From contig JAHBMJ010002097.1 in NCBI GenBank assembly GCA_018398765.1, positions 8,216 through 72,215 of the forward strand: a DNA stretch of 64,000 nucleotides, in the 5' to 3' direction. Positions 61,560 through 64,000 of this stretch are shown one piece after another. The DNA is from Chromera velia. Taxonomy: Eukaryota; Sar; Chromeraceae. Position numbers and translations under genes: made by a program. Each line of letters opens with the position of its first letter. The stretch's first letter is position 1. The notes under the pieces were generated by a model. It made no database searches, was not told the DNA's origin, and saw only the letters and a program-made list of their open reading frames with translations.

Positions 61560-61918
61560 CTGAGTGGGAGTGCAGGGAGACACACCTACTCTTCTTCACT
61601 TCTTTTCAATCAGGCATACATGTGTGGGGGTGCAGGGAGTCACATTCACACATCCAACAAAGTCAATCAGTGCAGGGCGTCACTGAGAAGGAAGTTAACC
61701 ATATAGTGCAGGGCATCACTGTGAAACGGAAGTATACCTACACATCCAGACAATCAATCAGTGCAGGGCGTCACTGATAATTAGACAGGCAGTGCGGAGC
61801 GTCACTGACTGATACACAAACAGTGCGGAGCGACACTGATGGAAACACAAACACAGAAGGAAATACAAACAGTGCGGAGCGTCATTGTTTCTGACAGTAC
61901 TGCGGAGCATCGGTACTG
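61560..61918 (+). repeat. array of nine small hairpins with conserved 8-nt loop
   Basis: About nine copies of a stem-loop lie between the gag-like region and the 3' LTR. Clear ones are at 61667-61686, 61757-61778, 61867-61890 and 61895-61918, others near 61567, 61629, 61705, 61790 and 61820. Loops are eight bases, CAGGGCGT or CGGAGCGT type. Stems are usually CAGTG/CACTG, but the last is CAGTACTG/CGGTACTG and another AAACAGTG/CATTGTTT, so paired positions change together. A role in RNA packaging or export is possible but not shown. Confidence 0.85.
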
Positions 61919-62018
61919 GTCAAACCAAATTCATAAAAGCAAACCTGCATGTATCAAATTTCGGAACTCATTTCTCCGATCTTGTGATTGGACAATCATC
62001 TCCGAAATGAGGGGGGTG

Positions 62019-62339
62019 AGTGAAATTTGACATGATGCATGCGCGGCGTCAGTATGTGTGCGTGTCCGGCCGTGTCAGGCATGCAAAGGTATCGCGCGCT
62101 GTGTGAGAGTAATTCGCATATTTCGCGTGCATGAATAATTCTGTTCATACTTCCATGTATGCAGAAATCCATGCAGAGTGAATTCAATTAATATAAAGAC
62201 CAAAAGTTGAGCCAAACAGAGGCATGAATGCAAATAGTGAACTGATCTATGAAGTCTCACTCCATCTGACAGAGCCAATAACCTTCTGATAATAAAATGG
62301 CCAGGGCGTGCCAACGGACATAGTCCCTATATTTCCACT
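62019..62339 (+). repeat. 3' LTR
   Basis: 321 bp, preceded by a purine-rich tract (AATGAGGGGGGTG) in the position of a polypurine primer, followed by CTAGA. Confidence 0.92.
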
Positions 62340-62344
62340 CTAGA

Positions 62345-63714
62345 TTAGATTTGATTGATTTAAAACACTTCTACTTACAGCTAGAATCTTTAATTATAAG
62401 TTTAATAAAAAATATGAATGTTTGCATGGAGGTGAATTAAACTTAATTTCTTGTAAACCATATAATGAGTTAATTAGAAAATAATTTTAATACATAGTGC
62501 TGAATAGAATGAGCCATATATAGACAGAGTAACATAGCACTTCACTATCAATATCAACGAACGACGCTAGGAACGAGTTCGAACGACTACCTTGAACGTG
62601 AAATCTGAAGAGTCTGCTTTGAAAAACAACTGTAAACGCAACGATCACCACTGTGATTCACCGGGGGCTAGACCAGGGGATCGATCGTCACCTTTATGAA
62701 AAACACATGCAGAGCCACCCTCACAAAACCTTTTCGCTTCACTGGTTGCTGTTTAGAAACTGTTGAGCTCGCGTGGCATATTCCACTAAACAAACCTAGA
62801 ATCAACTAGAATCGAGTATACGCAAATAGAAGGCAAAGGTCTTTCAATGATACAAAGACATTCTGTTAACATTTTTGATAGAAAAAACACTCCGCAAAAA
62901 AAGGCCGAGCCTACAGGCTGGCACCATTGCTCTCTTTCTTTGTTTGCCCTTCTCTGAAGAATGAAGACTCACCTGTTGTCCTCACAGCCTCTCAATCATC
63001 TTTTTTTATTAAGAAGATGATACAGTGTAGTCCAATTATACATCCCCTTCAATCTTATGTCAAGCTTCGTGCAGCCATCGCGCGTGACTATCAAGTTGAA
63101 CGTTATTCATTCAAAGATAAACTTTTTTTTTTTCCGTTCCCTTCTTTAGATCTCACTTAGCCCTTTGTCTCCTTTTCGCACACAACTAACAAGGAAGCAT
63201 CCCACAAAAAAAGGGGATTCAAAAAGGAAAAACGGAAAAAAAGAAATGAAGAAAGAATAGGTGAAAGAAAGAGGAAAGAAGTAATCGAAGCGGAAAAAAT
63301 GAAGAGAAAGAAGAGATATCGAGAAAGTGAGAAATCCGAAGGACGTAAAGGGCAAAAAGGATGTTCATAAATGTAGCTTTCTGCATTGTACACCGAATCC
63401 GCAAAAAAGAGAGGGAAAGACGTACTCGCCGGAGGAAGATCCAGCACTCTGGTTTGCGTTTATTTGAAAAAAGTCTTAGTGCTGTTCGGTATTCTTCGGT
63501 TATGCACCGTCTGTTCAATCTATCCCCGCAACCCCCTGTTTTCTCGCTTTATATTTTTACATGTGCGTTCCATTGAATGCGTTGCCTTCTTTTTGTTAGC
63601 CTCCGCCCCCATCTTCTTTTACTCTACCGTTCCGATCTCCCTTCAGAATCTACTCCTTCCCATTCTCTTTCAATCTGCCTTGAGTCCCAAAAGTGATGGG
63701 GACGAGAAAACCAG
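62345..63714. other. AT-rich and mixed intergenic DNA
   Basis: AT-rich to about 62560, then ordinary composition with homopolymeric A and T runs. Between 63160 and 63420 the plus strand is purine-rich. No coding frame is supported; it may include upstream introns of the gene starting at 63715. Confidence 0.5.
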
Positions 63715-64000
63715 ATGGACCAGGAGACCATCATGACCAAATACCTCGGTTCTTCTCACTGTCTACTTCTGCTGGATGAGATCAATGCGATTCTTGCATA
63801 TGCTAAAGCTGAAGGACAGAAAAAGGAGTTGTACCGCTTTTTGAAGGAAAATTTCTGTATCAAGAAGAGGCGCCTGTACATTTTCAGTAGTCACCGCTTC
63901 TTCACTGTATACGAGATCCCAAAGCTGGAGAAGGTGCTGTCAGGTGGAGACACGGAGCGGCAGGTACACGTGGTCCATCTCCCAGTACTCTGCAACAGGT
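63715..64000 (+). CDS. P-loop NTPase-like protein, start only (RHS/CRN-like)
   Basis: A frame open to the window edge reads MDQETIMTKYLGSSHCLLL, then a Walker B-like LLLLDEIN, a block FLKENFCIKKRRLYIFSSH, and a later VVHLPVL. This order (hydrophobic strand plus DEIN, a FLxxxF helix, a strand ending in SSH, a distal LPL-type strand) resembles the NTPase core of RHS-type and CRN-type expanded families in protists and fungi. That is a pattern judgement, not an alignment. Walker A is not in the visible part, so this is probably an internal exon; a stop lies upstream in frame at 63694-63696. Two ATG codons (63715, 63733) are possible starts. Confidence 0.45.
   Translation, partial: MDQETIMTKYLGSSHCLLLLDEINAILAYAKAEGQKKELYRFLKENFCIKKRRLYIFSSHRFFTVYEIPKLEKVLSGGDTERQVHVVHLPVLCNR

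Larger units (their letters stand above)
59870..62339 (+). mobile_element. pol-less LTR retrotransposon fossil
   Basis: Two direct repeats of 321 bp bound an internal region of 1.83 kb. The repeats start AGTG and end CACT, and the pentamer CTAGA flanks the element on both sides (59865-59869 and 62340-62344) as a target-site duplication. Inside there is a gag-like coding region with one CCHC zinc knuckle and then an array of short hairpins; no protease, RT or integrase motifs are seen. It is therefore a non-autonomous, gag-only element of unassigned family that would have depended on a partner. The structure is otherwise whole, with about one break in the gag-like region. The LTRs differ at about 5% of positions, so the insertion is not very recent. 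Confidence 0.88.

Noticed and set aside
61560-61918. CRISPR-like array at the short repeats
   Set aside because: Repeats are short stem-loops with irregular spacing inside an LTR element; no cas genes, and the genome is eukaryotic.

Overview
The window looks like nuclear DNA of a photosynthetic alveolate, most likely a chromerid such as Chromera velia. That assignment is inference. It rests on a plant/red-lineage starch enzyme (glucan, water dikinase), very intron-rich genes, pyrimidine-rich introns full of CT, TGTC and TTTC microsatellites, and the frequent palindrome TGCATGCA, often at 3' splice sites. No rRNA, tRNA, CRISPR array or bacterial-style operon was seen.

Layout. 1-10236 (+) is the 3' part of an alpha-glucan, water dikinase gene in 19 visible exons. 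10237-13365 holds no gene I can support; its second half is AT-rich. 13366-19016 is a tandem array of a 1.33-kb unit (four full copies and a truncated fifth) that abuts a 5'-truncated LINE (19017-20594). 21532-28207 (-) is a multi-exon gene of unknown function. A GC-rich island at 28755-28950 precedes a two-exon CYSTM-type gene (29295-30762, +). 30763-33671 is gene-free and partly AT-rich. 33672-43434 (-) encodes an NLR-like protein: an NB-ARC NTPase, then many ankyrin repeats on modular exons, then a C-terminal membrane helix. A LINE tail lies just upstream (43732-44211, -). 45303-45752 (-) is a single-exon secreted cysteine-rich protein. 46607-52315 (+) is an acidic protein of unknown function, followed by a LAMMER/CLK-type kinase (52494-58101, +) with SRPK-like traits. 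59870-62339 is a pol-less LTR retrotransposon fossil with a gag-like region and an array of small RNA-type hairpins. The window ends in the start of a P-loop NTPase-like reading frame (63715-64000, +).

The genes do not form a pathway. They cover starch phosphorylation, SR-protein-type kinase signalling, an NLR-like sensor and two small cysteine-rich products, set among repeats. Across four gene models the 5' splice sites carry C at +3 in 21 of 41 introns that I could place (GTCAGT, GTCGGT, GTCTGT), and 3' splice sites are mostly TGCAG. The most unusual items are the hairpin array with apparent compensatory stem changes in the LTR element, the NB-ARC/ankyrin/membrane protein with a recently copied exon, the hybrid LAMMER/SRPK kinase, the splice-site signature, and the 1.33-kb array joined to a LINE.
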